This document shows positions 40,109-51,132 of a stretch of 64,000 nt of DNA, piece after piece (within the stretch, counting starts at the first letter, position 1; each line of letters begins with the position of its first letter). Source of the stretch: Tethya wilhelma (Eukaryota > Porifera > Demospongiae > Tethyida > Tethyidae); contig CAXIPT010000003.1 of the NCBI GenBank assembly GCA_964030475.1, forward strand, positions 9,112,563 to 9,176,562, written 5' to 3'. A model generated the notes under the pieces. The model worked only from the letters and a program-made list of their open reading frames with translations. It made no database searches and was not told where the DNA came from. A program made the position numbers and the translations under genes.

Positions 40109-41155
40109 TTATTGGACGTAAAGTTCAATGAGGTTAATGGGGGTGTTTTCACTATTATTTGACTCATCAGCACAAAAACGAGCTTCTACGTCATCTCTTG
40201 TTTCTTCTGGAAGATCTTTACAAAACCATGGTGGGTTGTTTAATGTGCAGCATGTACTATCGGGGCCACATCCTTGTCCATCCCAGAGAGGGTCTTCGTT
40301 GTAGAAGCGATTTTGCCACCTCTCCGTAGTTCCTGAATCACAGAAGTAGTCATTAGTTATGAATGGTGGCATGGTTCCCTGCCAGTCTCCGGCATTGACA
40401 TTAGAACATGCACAATGCCAGGGGGATCGAGCTGTTTCGTCAGGGGCACCTAGAAAGGTCCAGATGTGCTTGCGTGGAGAGAAACCATAGGTGAGACTCA
40501 ATCCGTCAAAGTATGGATCATCAAGCGTAAAATCTCTGTTGTCATGAAAAGGCCGGAAAGCATCTGGACTGCCAAACTGGTATCCAATTACACGACCACA
40601 TACACGGCTGTAGGGAAGGTAGTTAGAGGACCAAAATCCTTGGCCACATCCTCTGCGGCCTCCGACAACACCTCTGCAAGATCGTATAGGTGAGGCAATC
40701 TCAACGGTACCAGTAGGACAGGTTTGGTTCAGATCAGTCATGTTAAAGTAGATCATTCTTCTCCAAGCTCCACCACCATTACTGCATCCACAGGGGTTTT
40801 CTCCCATCACACAGTACTCTTGAGTATTAGGTGTACCGCAGCCTTGTAGCCAGTACCATCCAGTTTGAGCGAGGGGATTTGCATCTAGGACATGTTGACA
40901 AGAGCTTGCTGGATTATCTTCACATTCTCCCAAAGCACATTGTAGAGCAGGAACAATAGTGTCTCTTAGAACACTTTGAATGTTAGCCACAATGCCATCA
41001 TTTGTCATTTGAATGGCACTAGCAGCTGGACAGGTTTGTCCTTGTCCTTGAGCTGGCAATTCCACTCTTGCATCGTAGGTCTGGGGAATGATTCTCCTGC
41101 ACTGAACAACAGTGGCAATGAGTAGGAGAACTGCAGCAGTGACTACAAGTTTCAT
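40109..41155 (-). CDS. Secreted Cys-rich protein with fibrinogen-like start, paralogue 4
   Basis: A single exon, 348 residues from the Met at 41155 that opens the signal peptide MKLVVTAAVLLLIATVVQC; the open frame begins upstream at 41248 but that part is not signal-like. Family blocks are MGENPCGCSNGGGAWRRMIY, FNMTDLNQTCP, YSRVCGRVIGYQFGSPDAF, DPYFDGLSLTYG, KHIWTFLGAPDE, PPFITNDYFCD, TCCTLNNPPWFC and NLIELYVQ. The DD of the common GVDD motif is changed here to APDE. Role unknown; extracellular by its signal peptide and sequons. Confidence 0.85.
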   Translation of the reverse strand: MKLVVTAAVLLLIATVVQCRRIIPQTYDARVELPAQGQGQTCPAASAIQMTNDGIVANIQSVLRDTIVPALQCALGECEDNPASSCQHVLDANPLAQTGWYWLQGCGTPNTQEYCVMGENPCGCSNGGGAWRRMIYFNMTDLNQTCPTGTVEIASPIRSCRGVVGGRRGCGQGFWSSNYLPYSRVCGRVIGYQFGSPDAFRPFHDNRDFTLDDPYFDGLSLTYGFSPRKHIWTFLGAPDETARSPWHCACSNVNAGDWQGTMPPFITNDYFCDSGTTERWQNRFYNEDPLWDGQGCGPDSTCCTLNNPPWFCKDLPEETRDDVEARFCADESNNSENTPINLIELYVQ

Positions 41156-42062
41156 CTTGAAATCTTCTCCACTCAAAAAGAGAATCACATGCAGTGAACA
41201 ACACGAAATTCTGCAATTGCAAATTGCAAAACCGGTAGACAATACCAAACTGTGGGTGTGTCATAAGACTGTTAACAATACTATATTCATCATCACATAT
41301 GCACAGCATGAGGATAAGGTTGTTGACAGGCATGCACACATGTATAATGCTATTCACTGCAAATTCCACCAGATTCATGATATCAATTAATATAGATTAA
41401 ATTGCTGTTTGTTTTTCAAGAGACAATAAAATGAATTTCGTTCCAAACACACCCCCAGATAGCTGGATGGGTGGCACATGCAGCAATGGTCATGCATGGG
41501 TCAGTAGCTTTTTACATAGTCATTGCAGACACGGGCTATACATGTAACTTGTTTAAGTTACACCCCTGAGAAAGCAATATTATACAAAGCCATTACATAA
41601 ACTAAAATAAGTATGTATCGGTATGATAATGGACATGTGTACACACACTTGAATCATTGTATATACATTGTGTGCATGATTTGTGTCTATTTCCTCTTCT
41701 TATAAAGACATATGTTACAAGAATTTTTTTGTCGAAGGTGATGATGACCAGCTATATTGTTCTATTCCCTACCCTAAAATTATTCCCTACAGCACATGTA
41801 GTGCCACTGCACGGAGGCATTGGTCATTGCATTATAGGGTTACTAATAGTATAGTATAGCCATAGATTTATTCTGCATAACTAATAGCTACCAATGAATA
41901 GCTACTGGAAGATTTATCTACATACATAATCCATGAAAAGTATAGCCTTGTGTAAACATATTCATGACGTAAACATTACAACAAAACAAAAGCATTTAAT
42001 TTGGGCAGAACAAAATTGTTCAGGAAAAGGTCGTCACAAACGCTTCCTCAAAACCGTTGTAA
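41156..42062. other. Intergenic spacer between paralogues 4 and 5
   Basis: About 900 bases, AT-rich. Short open frames (for example 41657-41854) show no homology. No repeat family is recognised. Confidence 0.5.
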
Positions 42063-43097
42063 TTACTGCACATAAAGTTCAACGAGGCCCACCAACACGT
42101 TTTCATCATTCTGGTGCTGATCTCCACACATCCTAATTTCAATGTTATCTCTGGTAGACTGCTGGAGCTCCTTACAAAACCAGGGAGGGCTATGAAGACT
42201 ACAGCACGTGCTTCGGGCACTGCACCCTTCTCCATCCCAAAGAGGATTTTCAGTATAAATTCTTCCACGTTCCCAGCTGCCCTTAGCGCCTGCTTCACAG
42301 AACCAATCATCTCCAATAAATGGTGGAATGCTGCCACCATACTGAAGATCAGACCTTGAACAGGGACAGAAAAAACTATTAGAACCGCTATCATGTACAC
42401 CTGCACCAAATGACCAAATGTGCTTGCGAGGTGAAAATCCGTATGTAATGCTCACTCCATCGATATATGGGTCATCTATAGTGTACGATGGCTGAGCAGA
42501 GTAAGGACGAAAAGCATCTGGTGAGCTCTCTTGATAGCCAATGATCCGACCACATACACGGTTGTAGGGCAAGTAGCTTGAAGAGAAGAAAGCGGAAACA
42601 CAAGCAGCAGCCTGAACTCTGCGTTCACACGCTCTTACACCATCTCTAGTGATAGGATCCATACCGTGTGGACAGGTGGTATTAGGATCACTCACATTCA
42701 GGAAGGCAATACGAGTCCACGCTCCAGTCGAGTTACTGCAGCCACACGGATTTTCCATTGCACAGTATACCTGCACTGTATCTCCACCACAGGTTTGAAG
42801 CCAATAGTCTCCTGACTCGCTTGAAGGATTTTCACTGAAAATCTGCTCGCAAGACTGAGCTGGATTTGCTTCACATTCTCCCAAATCACATTGCTGGAGA
42901 GCAGGGACTATACTGTCACGCAGGAGGCCTTGAATGTCTCCACTAATTGTACTTCGAGTCGTGTGTATTACTCTATCCAAAGGACAACTGTTTTCTTGTG
43001 GTAGCAGTATCTTCGGTTTGTAGGACTTGGGAACAACTCTTCTGCAATCAATCAATGTCACAACAGATACCAATGAAATCAGCAGTAGCAGCTTCAT
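42063..43097 (-). CDS. Secreted Cys-rich protein with fibrinogen-like start, paralogue 5
   Basis: A single exon, 344 residues from the Met at 43097 (MKLLLLISLVSVVTLIDC signal peptide); an upstream in-frame Met at 43121 is less likely. Family blocks are MENPCGCSNSTGAWTRIAFL, NVSDPNTTCP, YNRVCGRIIGYQESSPDAF, DPYIDGVSITYG, KHIWSFGAGVHD, PPFIGDDWFCE, TCCSLHSPPWFC and GLVELYVQ. It ends the five-gene cluster; its start faces the plus-strand Cys-rich gene at 44000. Confidence 0.85.
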   Translation of the reverse strand: MKLLLLISLVSVVTLIDCRRVVPKSYKPKILLPQENSCPLDRVIHTTRSTISGDIQGLLRDSIVPALQQCDLGECEANPAQSCEQIFSENPSSESGDYWLQTCGGDTVQVYCAMENPCGCSNSTGAWTRIAFLNVSDPNTTCPHGMDPITRDGVRACERRVQAAACVSAFFSSSYLPYNRVCGRIIGYQESSPDAFRPYSAQPSYTIDDPYIDGVSITYGFSPRKHIWSFGAGVHDSGSNSFFCPCSRSDLQYGGSIPPFIGDDWFCEAGAKGSWERGRIYTENPLWDGEGCSARSTCCSLHSPPWFCKELQQSTRDNIEIRMCGDQHQNDENVLVGLVELYVQ

Positions 43098-43999
43098 TGT
43101 TCTGATACTCTTATAATACACTGGTATAGATACTTTTACTTAGCAGTAGGCTGTCGAACTCTGTGTCTGCTCTGTGCTTTTTGCAAATCACTAGCTATCA
43201 CTTCCTTGTCATCAGTGGAATCCAAATAAGTGTGTAGTACCAAGCACCACAAGAGATAAAAGTGGTATTTCAATGTGGTGAGCTATGTCCACTCAACTAG
43301 GAGTAAACAACACTAGCACCATCTGTTACCATTCAACAAAAGTATTTTGTTTTGCGTAAAAGTCTCAAAATAAGACAACTGTGAGCTGATCCTGTATTCT
43401 CAACATCTCAGTGAGCCAGACACTGCCCCAATAGATTAATAATATTATCGTTGTTTTGTGAAACGCATCACCTCGAGATGCAACAGGGAAAATGGTAGGA
43501 GAAACTATTATTAATAATTTAGTTGCAAGAGGAGGGGTACAGTTTCGAGAGGTTGTGCAAATACAGAAGGTAGCCACTCTAACTCTATAGGACCAGTTGA
43601 ACTGATTGTGTAGTGTACCATTGACAAAAAAAGTTTTTCATGTATGTATCGGATCTCTCCATGAAGAATCAGTATACACTCTAGACTTTGTAGTGTAGTC
43701 AGTATGCCAGCATCAGTAGAGATACTCATAGCTGTCACAGTGTGGCGGCAATCAATTGCAGTAACGTTAATTCGGAGCTGTCCAACCAGTGTATAGAATG
43801 CTTTGGAAAAGGTCGTTCATTAACTTGCACCATGCTTGCGAAGCGCGCGCCGCTCGTTATTGCGCATGCGTAGATAGTAACATATGGTCAATCAGGCCAT
43901 GCGCCATAAAAGCAGCAAATTAGCAGTTGCATGACCACATTCGACAATTTGGAATATCTTTCTTACATATACCTTTGACTAAGCAAACACGATTCAATA
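43098..43999. promoter_or_regulatory. Divergent intergenic region between two secreted-protein genes
   Basis: The 902 bases lie head to head between paralogue 5 and the gene at 44000. No coding frame has homology. A GCGCATGCG-type CpG-bearing palindrome lies near 43861. Bidirectional control is only a possibility. Confidence 0.35.
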
Positions 44000-44776
44000 A
44001 TGGAAGGGATATACTACTCCCTAGTTGCACTACTCTTGCTGGCACTCTCTCTTGAGGCTGGTGCTGCTCCTGGTGCTCAAGAATTAAAAGAAATGGAGGA
44101 GCGTCACATGATGATTCGTCGTCAGAGCTACGATTCTGATTGTTCGATTGAAGAATACGTCCGAATGACACCGGAAGCTGACATATCACTCAATTGCTTA
44201 AAGCAATTACTCATGCCAGAAATGCACACTGTCAGTAAGTCTGCTGATTTTGCAAGGCAATTTTGTGATCCAACTTGCTCACCACCCTATTTCAACTATA
44301 TGTCCACAACCTGTTTTCTTGAAAGTGATGGACAAGGCCCTGCTCTAGCCGAGAGTTATGTTCTACTCTGTGGATCAACCAATGACATCCCGTGTTATAA
44401 ATATCATCCTGAATCCAACAGCACTATGTACTACTACATATTTAACCAGCTTAATACCTTTTGTGCTTCTGCACTGGATGGTGGCAAAACTTGCAGCTCA
44501 GAATGTGCTACAGCCCTAACCACTTTAAGAGACACTTTTGGATGCTGCATCAACAATTTAGTAAACACAACACTCTTTCGTATGGTAGCTCCTTCAATTA
44601 CTGATGTTATGAGCTATGGAGTATGGTCTACCTGTGGAGTGAAGACTCCTGACTTCTGTCCAGTTGATGCTGCATTCAGGAAATTTTTACCTCCTGAATC
44701 GATTCCCAATGAAGAAGGGGATGAAATAATAAAATTTAGCATCCTTATCAAAAAGCTGGTCAAGCTTTTAAACTAG
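44000..44776 (+). CDS. Secreted single-domain Cys-rich protein
   Basis: A single exon of 258 residues. A signal peptide (YYSLVALLLLALSLEAGAA) is followed by an RRQS-like possible propeptide cleavage site near residue 41, then one ~200-residue Cys-rich domain. Motifs are FCDPTCSPPYFNYM, LLCGSTNDIPCY, FGCCINNLVNTT, WSTCGVKTPDFCPVDAAF. The same domain is present twice in the gene at 51133-52656. There is no C-terminal hydrophobic anchor, so the product should be secreted. I do not recognise a named domain. The even number of cysteines and the sequons fit an extracellular disulphide-bonded fold. Confidence 0.8.
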   Translation: MEGIYYSLVALLLLALSLEAGAAPGAQELKEMEERHMMIRRQSYDSDCSIEEYVRMTPEADISLNCLKQLLMPEMHTVSKSADFARQFCDPTCSPPYFNYMSTTCFLESDGQGPALAESYVLLCGSTNDIPCYKYHPESNSTMYYYIFNQLNTFCASALDGGKTCSSECATALTTLRDTFGCCINNLVNTTLFRMVAPSITDVMSYGVWSTCGVKTPDFCPVDAAFRKFLPPESIPNEEGDEIIKFSILIKKLVKLLN

Positions 44777-45048
44777 CCTGATCAAGGATATAGTTTGCAG
44801 CAATAAACTTTAATAAGTGATTACTGAATCAATGAACAAACTTTAAGATGTAGAAACTTAGAAACTGTAGATACATTGTACTAACTGTGTAAACTTGGGT
44901 GTGCATACATGATTATTCAGATAGTCACAAACAGTTAAGATAGATTTATTAGATTATAATAAATTGTAACTTGACTGAAATAGATTTATATCTTTGGGAT
45001 ATAACTATGTCATCACATTGATCAAGACCTTGACTAAATAATTATTTA
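44777..45048. other. Convergent 3' spacer
   Basis: Short AT-rich stretch between the secreted gene and the 3' end of RPAP3. Nothing further is seen. Confidence 0.4.
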
Positions 45049-45654
45049 TTACAAAGCAACATTATACTTCTTTGCTAGCAAAGTAACTTGTGTAATATGT
45101 TCCGAGTCATTAGCCACAAACTTTTTCAAGTCTACGAAGAGTAGCTGAAGCTCTGCATGTATATTATAGGGAAGGTCATTAAGCAATAATGACCAGCAAT
45201 CCACAAAAATTTACACGTGCATGAGAAATCACTCAAACGAGAATCCAATATTTATGGTATATCTTCATACCAAGGCTCTTTCCCTGGGATTCAACATTAG
45301 CAACCATACATACAACAGGAAGAGAGAGAGCCTATACAGTATACACTGTGCAGATTCATGAATGTTTTTTGGTGTTTTTTTTTTCAATATTGGAGTGGGG
45401 GACAGTTCATGCTTGCGGGAAGAGGGTATATAGAATGATGAACTCCTCTGAAAATAATAATTTAAAACTCATGCAAGTCATGTATCACCTTTGCTACCTT
45501 GACTCATCGATTTTTTAGCTATAATCGTTTACATGCATGATTGTGATACCTTTTTGTTCTTTCTTAGAGAGAAACATTACGGCAACAGAGAAACGTTTCA
45601 CTTTGGATATCGCTTCCAATTCGTGTAAGCAACTTGTGCCACAACTATACAATC

Positions 45655-45695
<41 letters not shown>

Positions 45696-48662
45696 GTCGG
45701 TAAGATGAAGTTGCACAAGGCTTGCTAGTTTATGTGAGATTTATTCTAGATGATACTTTGAGCTGCCCATTTTGACGGAAACATGCAGCTACTTGACAAT
45801 CGCTAATTCACATATGGCAGAGTGACCTGCCACCTATACATTACTTGATCATTGTTTTAAGTTGACACAAGTTGTTGTTTTGTTTTAGCATAGAAACAAA
45901 CATAGTGATTATAACTATCATCGTACAATCCATGATTTTCATTGTAAAAGTTTCCAAATTTTCAAAACACAGGGTTTCCCGTATCCAAAATTGAAAGTTT
46001 GTACTGATAATAATTATGAGCATGCAACAAACACCACAATCACCTGAGATAGTCTTCACGAAGGATTGAAATGATTTCTGGAAACACATCAGTCTCTAGC
46101 GACTGCTGAAGAAGTACTGGAAACTTGGACAGAGGCAAACTCTAAACAGACACACAATTAAGATACAAACACACCATATAATTTGACTAAAATACCCGTT
46201 AGGAAAATTTCACGTGCAGTACGTACCATGTACAAAAATTAACTTTAGGCTTGCAATTTTGACGACCAATTACCATAGTCATAATTGTAAGAATGAAAAT
46301 CAAACAACCGAACATTTAACATACAAAATATTTTGACATGAACTATCTCAAACTACAGTATGACATTGGGGCTAGATCTACATAGAATAAAGTATGCTGA
46401 TCATTGTTACATACCTTAAAGTATTTTGCCAAAGCAGTCCTATCTTTTCTCAGTCTCTTCCAATCAGCTTGAAACTGAAGGGATGAATCAGGCACTTCGG
46501 GAACGGATAACATCACTTCAGTTTTATTTGTTGCATTTTCTTCGTTTGCCTTACTACTCTCTTTAGATTCTTTTGAAAGAGTCACCAAAGATGTTGTATC
46601 CTTTACAATAGACGGTGGTTGATGCACTGGTTCGGTTGAGGGTTCATTTCCATTTAAAGCACACTTTCCTGAGTCTTTACTTGAAAGTTCTGTAGTGACA
46701 AATTCAACTTTAGGTCTCTGAGTCTGCTGTGATTGTTCTCTGTAAGAAATGTCTGTCAAATCTTTCTCCTTCAGTGGTCTGCTGGTTGAGGGGGCTGGTT
46801 GTTCATTGGAAGTAGTAGATTGGTTGCTTGTAGTATCTTTTAAATCAGTTACATCACCTCCAACATCTTCAATTGCGATTCTTTTCAGTGGTTTCTATAT
46901 GTTAATAGTATAATCATAAAGATGTTTATACCGTATAGCTACAGTAATGTTCCTGACCTTTGACCTTAGGTGAGGAGGTCTGTGTTATGGTCGGTAAGAT
47001 GAAGTTGCACAAGGCTTGCTAGTTTATGTGAGATTTATTCTAGATGATACTTTGAGCTGCCCATTTTGACGGAAACATGCAGCTACTTGACAATCGCTAA
47101 TTCACATATGGCAGAGTGACCTGCCACCTATACATTACTTGATCATTGTTTTAAGTTGACACAAGTTGTTGTTTTGTTTTAGCATATAAACAAACATAGT
47201 GATTATAACTATCATCGTACAATCCATGATTTTCATTGTAAAAGTTTCCAAATTTTCAAAACACAGGGTTTCCCGTATCCAAAATTGAAAGTTTGTACTG
47301 ATAATAATTATGAGCATGCAACAAACACCACAATCACCTGAGATAGTCTTCACGAAGGATTGAAATGATTTCTGGAAACACATCAGTCTCTAGCGACTGC
47401 TGAAGAAGTACTGGAAACTTGGACAGAGGCAAACTCTAAACAGACACACAATTAAGATACAAACACACCATATAATTTGACTAAAATACCCGTTAGGAAA
47501 ATTTCACGTGCAGTACGTACCATGTACAAAAATTAACTTTAGGCTTGCAATTTTGACGACCAATTACCATAGTCATAATTGTAAGAATGAAAATCAAACA
47601 ACCGAACATTTAACATACAAAATATTTTGACATGAACTATCTCAAACTACAGTATGACATTGGGGCTAGATCTACATAGAATAAAGTATGCTGATCATTG
47701 TTACATACCTTAAAGTATTTTGCCAAAGCAGTCCTATCTTTTCTCAGTCTCTTCCAATCAGCTTGAAACTGAAGGGATGAATCAGGCACTTCGGGAACGG
47801 ATAACATCACTTCAGTTTTATTTGTTGCATTTTCTTCGTTTGCCTTACTACTCTCTTTAGATTCTTTTGAAAGAGTCACCAAAGATGTTGTATCCTTTAC
47901 AATAGACGGTGGTTGATGCACTGGTTCGGTTGAGGGTTCATTTCCATTTAAAGCACACTTTCCTGAGTCTTTACTTGAAAGTTCTGTAGTGACAAATTCA
48001 ACTTTAGGTCTCTGAGTCTGCTGTGATTGTTCTCTGTAAGAAATGTCTGTCAAATCTTTCTCCTTCAGTGGTCTGCTGGTTGAGGGGGCTGGTTGTTCAT
48101 TGGAAGTAGTAGATTGGTTGCTTGTAGTATCTTTTAAATCAGTTACATCACCTCCAACATCTTCAATTGCGATTCTTTTCAGTGGTTTCTATATGTTAAT
48201 AGAATAATCATAAAGATGTTTATACCGTATAGCTACAGTAATGTTCCTGACCTTTGACCTTAGGTGAGGAGGTCTGTGTACAACTGAGACAAATTTTTTA
48301 TTCTCTGGTCTAGAATTTCTGATTTCCTGAGAGAGATTACAAAGATGTAAACATGCTGTGTGTGAGTGAGCCCATCATGTTCCTCCCTCACCTGTTCAAT
48401 CTTGGCGATTTCAGCTTTAGCTAGCTTATTGGACGGTTCTAATTTAAGCACACTATTGAAATCTGTACACATTGGTACACATACAAGTTCAATACATTGA
48501 TTTTGCAGTGAAATTTACTATTTTTGTACCATCTTTGGCCTCGGTGAGTCTTCCTAGGTGGTGCCTAGCCGTGGCCCGCCTCAAGAATGCCTTGATGTAG
48601 CTGGGATCCAGAGACAATGCCAGTGAGCAGTCACTCTCCACTGCTTTAAATCTATAGGCACA

Positions 48663-48700
<38 letters not shown>

Positions 48701-50824
48701 GTGAGTGTGATTGTCAGCACACATAATCCCAACACCATGCATGAGGTTCGCTGTGTGTGCATCTTTGCTGAGTCAACAAGTAGCTACATGCCCATGAAAA
48801 TATAAAATAATACAACGGATTTGTTTGTTTAAGTATATACAGGCCAAAGGCATCATTCCTAGCCCAGTAGAGATACATTCCCCCACCCGCTAACCCTCGA
48901 AGACTGATGGCAGTACTTACTTCCCTAGCTTGATAAGAGCCATGGCTCTATTGGCTGGCATGATAGGACTGGAGGGATCCAACTCCATGGCCCTACCGTA
49001 GCACTCCACTGCACTCTCAAAGTGCCCACTCTTGAAGTGCATGTTACCCTGTAGACAGACAAATAAATGGCTGCTAACAGGGCTCCACTGTAATATACAA
49101 CACCAGGCTCTCTCCCTACTTATTTTGAGGGAAATATTTGCACTACATGAGTACATATGATACCAGGCTCTCTTTCCTTCCAATGGAATTATTTACAAGA
49201 GAGAAGCCTGGAATGATACTGCTATTCATACATAGGTGGATACCTTTTCTTTTTCCATGGCAGCCTGTTCTCTTCTTCGTTGTTCTTCACCTCTCTCTTC
49301 TTCTTTATCCTCTTCCTCCTCCTCCGATGTTGATGTTGATGGTGAACTTTGAACTCTGTAGTCTACTTCTTCACAAGCCTCATCCTATAAAATGCAACAT
49401 AACATTGAAATAAACTCATGCAGTACCGCAAGACACTATGCTTGCACAATCGTTTGATATCTAGCTGAGATTTAAACCCATACTGGTATTTCAAATTCTA
49501 AACGAATACTCTTTCCACTGAACTTAAAGGCATTAGAGCAGAAAATATTATTTTACAGACACTAGTCGACTTCTAAACCAGATCTCAAGGCCTCCATGTG
49601 CTCATATTACTTAAGGTAGCCTTGTAAACAACCCCTTTGTTGCTTTATCTTTTCTTTGAGGCCACCCATGTGTATAATTGGAAGCAGCTGGGACTCTAGA
49701 TCCTCGATCATTTCACTTCTCAGTTACAAATATATGTCCATATATATGTTCATTTATAGAAGGATGGAAGCAATTTTCAGAGATTTCTCGGTACAGTTCA
49801 ACACAAACAGTGCATACAAGCCTACTCACCACATTGAACTTGTCCCAGGCTCTGTAGTCGAAGGACTTTATTCGTGGTTTCCAGGTTGATTCATTCTTTC
49901 CAATTTTTGCAGACTTCACTGTTTTCTTTTTCTTTCTCTTACCAACGCCATTGCCAGTGGTCCTAGACTGGCCATGGACTACAGCTTGACTACGTACAGG
50001 AGGCAACTTCTGCAAACCATGTGTAGAAACATCATAATAAAGTATGTCTAGTTTTGGGGGGGGGGGGGTTGTAATCACATTTTGTACAGATAGAGCGGTT
50101 GCACGTGACGTCATCAGCCACGCCCACCCATTAAAACTTGCTTGGATTGAGCTGCAAAAAATTCCAGACAATTGTGACCTTCTAGATAGTTCATATTTCA
50201 AGTTTGAAGGCTTAACTCAAAGTAGATTATTTTATATGAATTTTTGAAAGTTGGTATTTTTGTATTGATGGCATTGACGTGTGGCAAAATTTGCCACGTC
50301 AATGCCATCAATACTTAAAATGCCAACTTTGAGAATTTTTATAAAATAATCTATAGATAATCAAGCTCTGAAATTTGAAATCTGAGCTAAACTCACCATG
50401 ATAAATTTATAGAATTAATTATAGCTATTTATTAATAGTTATTAAAATTCGATGACGTAAGTGCAACCGCTCTATAGACATATCTCAACTTGCTACAAAA
50501 ACTACCCAACCATAATTATGATATCTTGAGCATGTTTGAGTTTAATGCTACATGGCCTGAGGGCTCTTGGTCATGAAGAAAATGAACTTGGTTGCTTAAT
50601 AGACTATGTCAAATAATGACAGTGTTTTTTGTAAGCCAATAGCTATGATCAGTAAGTTTCAATATATGCCTCTCGTGCCTCACCTCTTTGAGTATTGGTT
50701 TTTGCTTGGTGAGTGTCTTGTCCTTCTCTTTGATATCTCTCTCCCAATTTTCCAGTCCTTTCAAATAGTCTTGTAGCTCGTCTGCATTGTTTCGAAGTTG
50801 CATTTGCATCAAAGTAGGGTCCAT
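45049..50824 (-). CDS. RPAP3: RPAP3, RNA polymerase II-associated protein 3 (R2TP co-chaperone subunit)
   Basis: Exons 50824-50684, 50009-49830, 49384-49244, 49048-48921, ~48652-48530, 48462-48392, 48326-48252, 48188-47709, 47435-47338 (and duplicates 46894-46415, 46141-46044), 45644-45550, 45152-45049. Without the duplicate exons they make 544 residues. NADELQDYLKGLENWERDI and IKSFDYRAWDKFNV match the N-terminus of human RPAP3. Three TPR motifs (GNMHFKSGHFESAVECYGRA onward) form one TPR domain, whereas human RPAP3 has two. A Ser/Thr-rich linker and the RPAP3_C domain (LPLSKFPVLLQQ, KRFSVAVMFL, LAKKYNV) end the protein. RPAP3 tethers HSP90 to RUVBL1/2 in the R2TP complex for assembly of RNA polymerases, snoRNPs and PIKKs. 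The tandem duplication cannot be spliced through in frame (see findings). Confidence 0.9.
45692..48278. repeat. 1294-bp tandem duplication inside RPAP3
   Basis: Copies 45692-46984 and 46986-48278 align at an offset of 1294 with two substitutions noticed (45893/47187 and 46909/48203). Each copy contains the exon pair 48188-47709 and 47435-47338 or its equivalent, plus the last 33 bases or so of the preceding exon without its acceptor. The left junction abuts a (GT)n tract at 45657-45692, and the internal junction is at GTCTGTG followed by TTATGG. Confidence 0.9.
48662..48698. repeat. (GT)n microsatellite in RPAP3 intron
   Basis: About 17 GT units; a second (GT)n tract of similar length at 45657-45692 borders the tandem duplication. 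Confidence 0.9.
50090..50476. repeat. Fold-back element in the first RPAP3 intron
   Basis: The outer ends are inverted copies: TAGAGCGGTTGCACGTGACG at 50091 against a matching run ending CTCTATA at 50476. The whole 385-base segment folds on itself around a central near-perfect palindrome at 50263-50311 (TATTGATGGCATTGACG and its complement, TTTGCCA centre). It is non-coding and resembles a foldback MITE. Confidence 0.75.
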
Positions 50825-51132
50825 AACTGCGCAGTAAGTCGCTCAGTGTACAATGCACTAGCTAGGTCATGCCTGGTGTGCTTTAACTGGAATTCGGAAC
50901 TGGTAGCTGCCTTTATGGTCGTCAAACCAACATGCTGCAAAACGAACGACAAAGTTACGCGATCGATCGATCACTGCACTGGATTCATGGCTTTGCAGCT
51001 GTGCGCGCGGAGGATGAATGCAAACTGCACATACCTGCCACACCCATAAGTCTATTCATAAAAATAAAAAATAGCACGTATACGTAGAAGTGTAAAAGCG
51101 CATAACTGATTGCAGATCAGAATCTATCCAAA
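50825..51132. promoter_or_regulatory. Divergent intergenic region of RPAP3 and the two-domain Cys-rich gene
   Basis: The 308 bases separate the two start codons. They include a GATCGATCGATC run near 50963 and a GC-richer stretch near 51000. A common promoter is plausible from spacing only. Confidence 0.4.

Noticed and set aside
43365..43738. Two minus-strand open frames in the divergent spacer
   Set aside because: Overlapping, no signal peptide or homology.
45537..45728. 63-codon plus-strand open frame with a CVCVCV run
   Set aside because: It crosses an RPAP3 exon on the other strand and the (GT)n tract.
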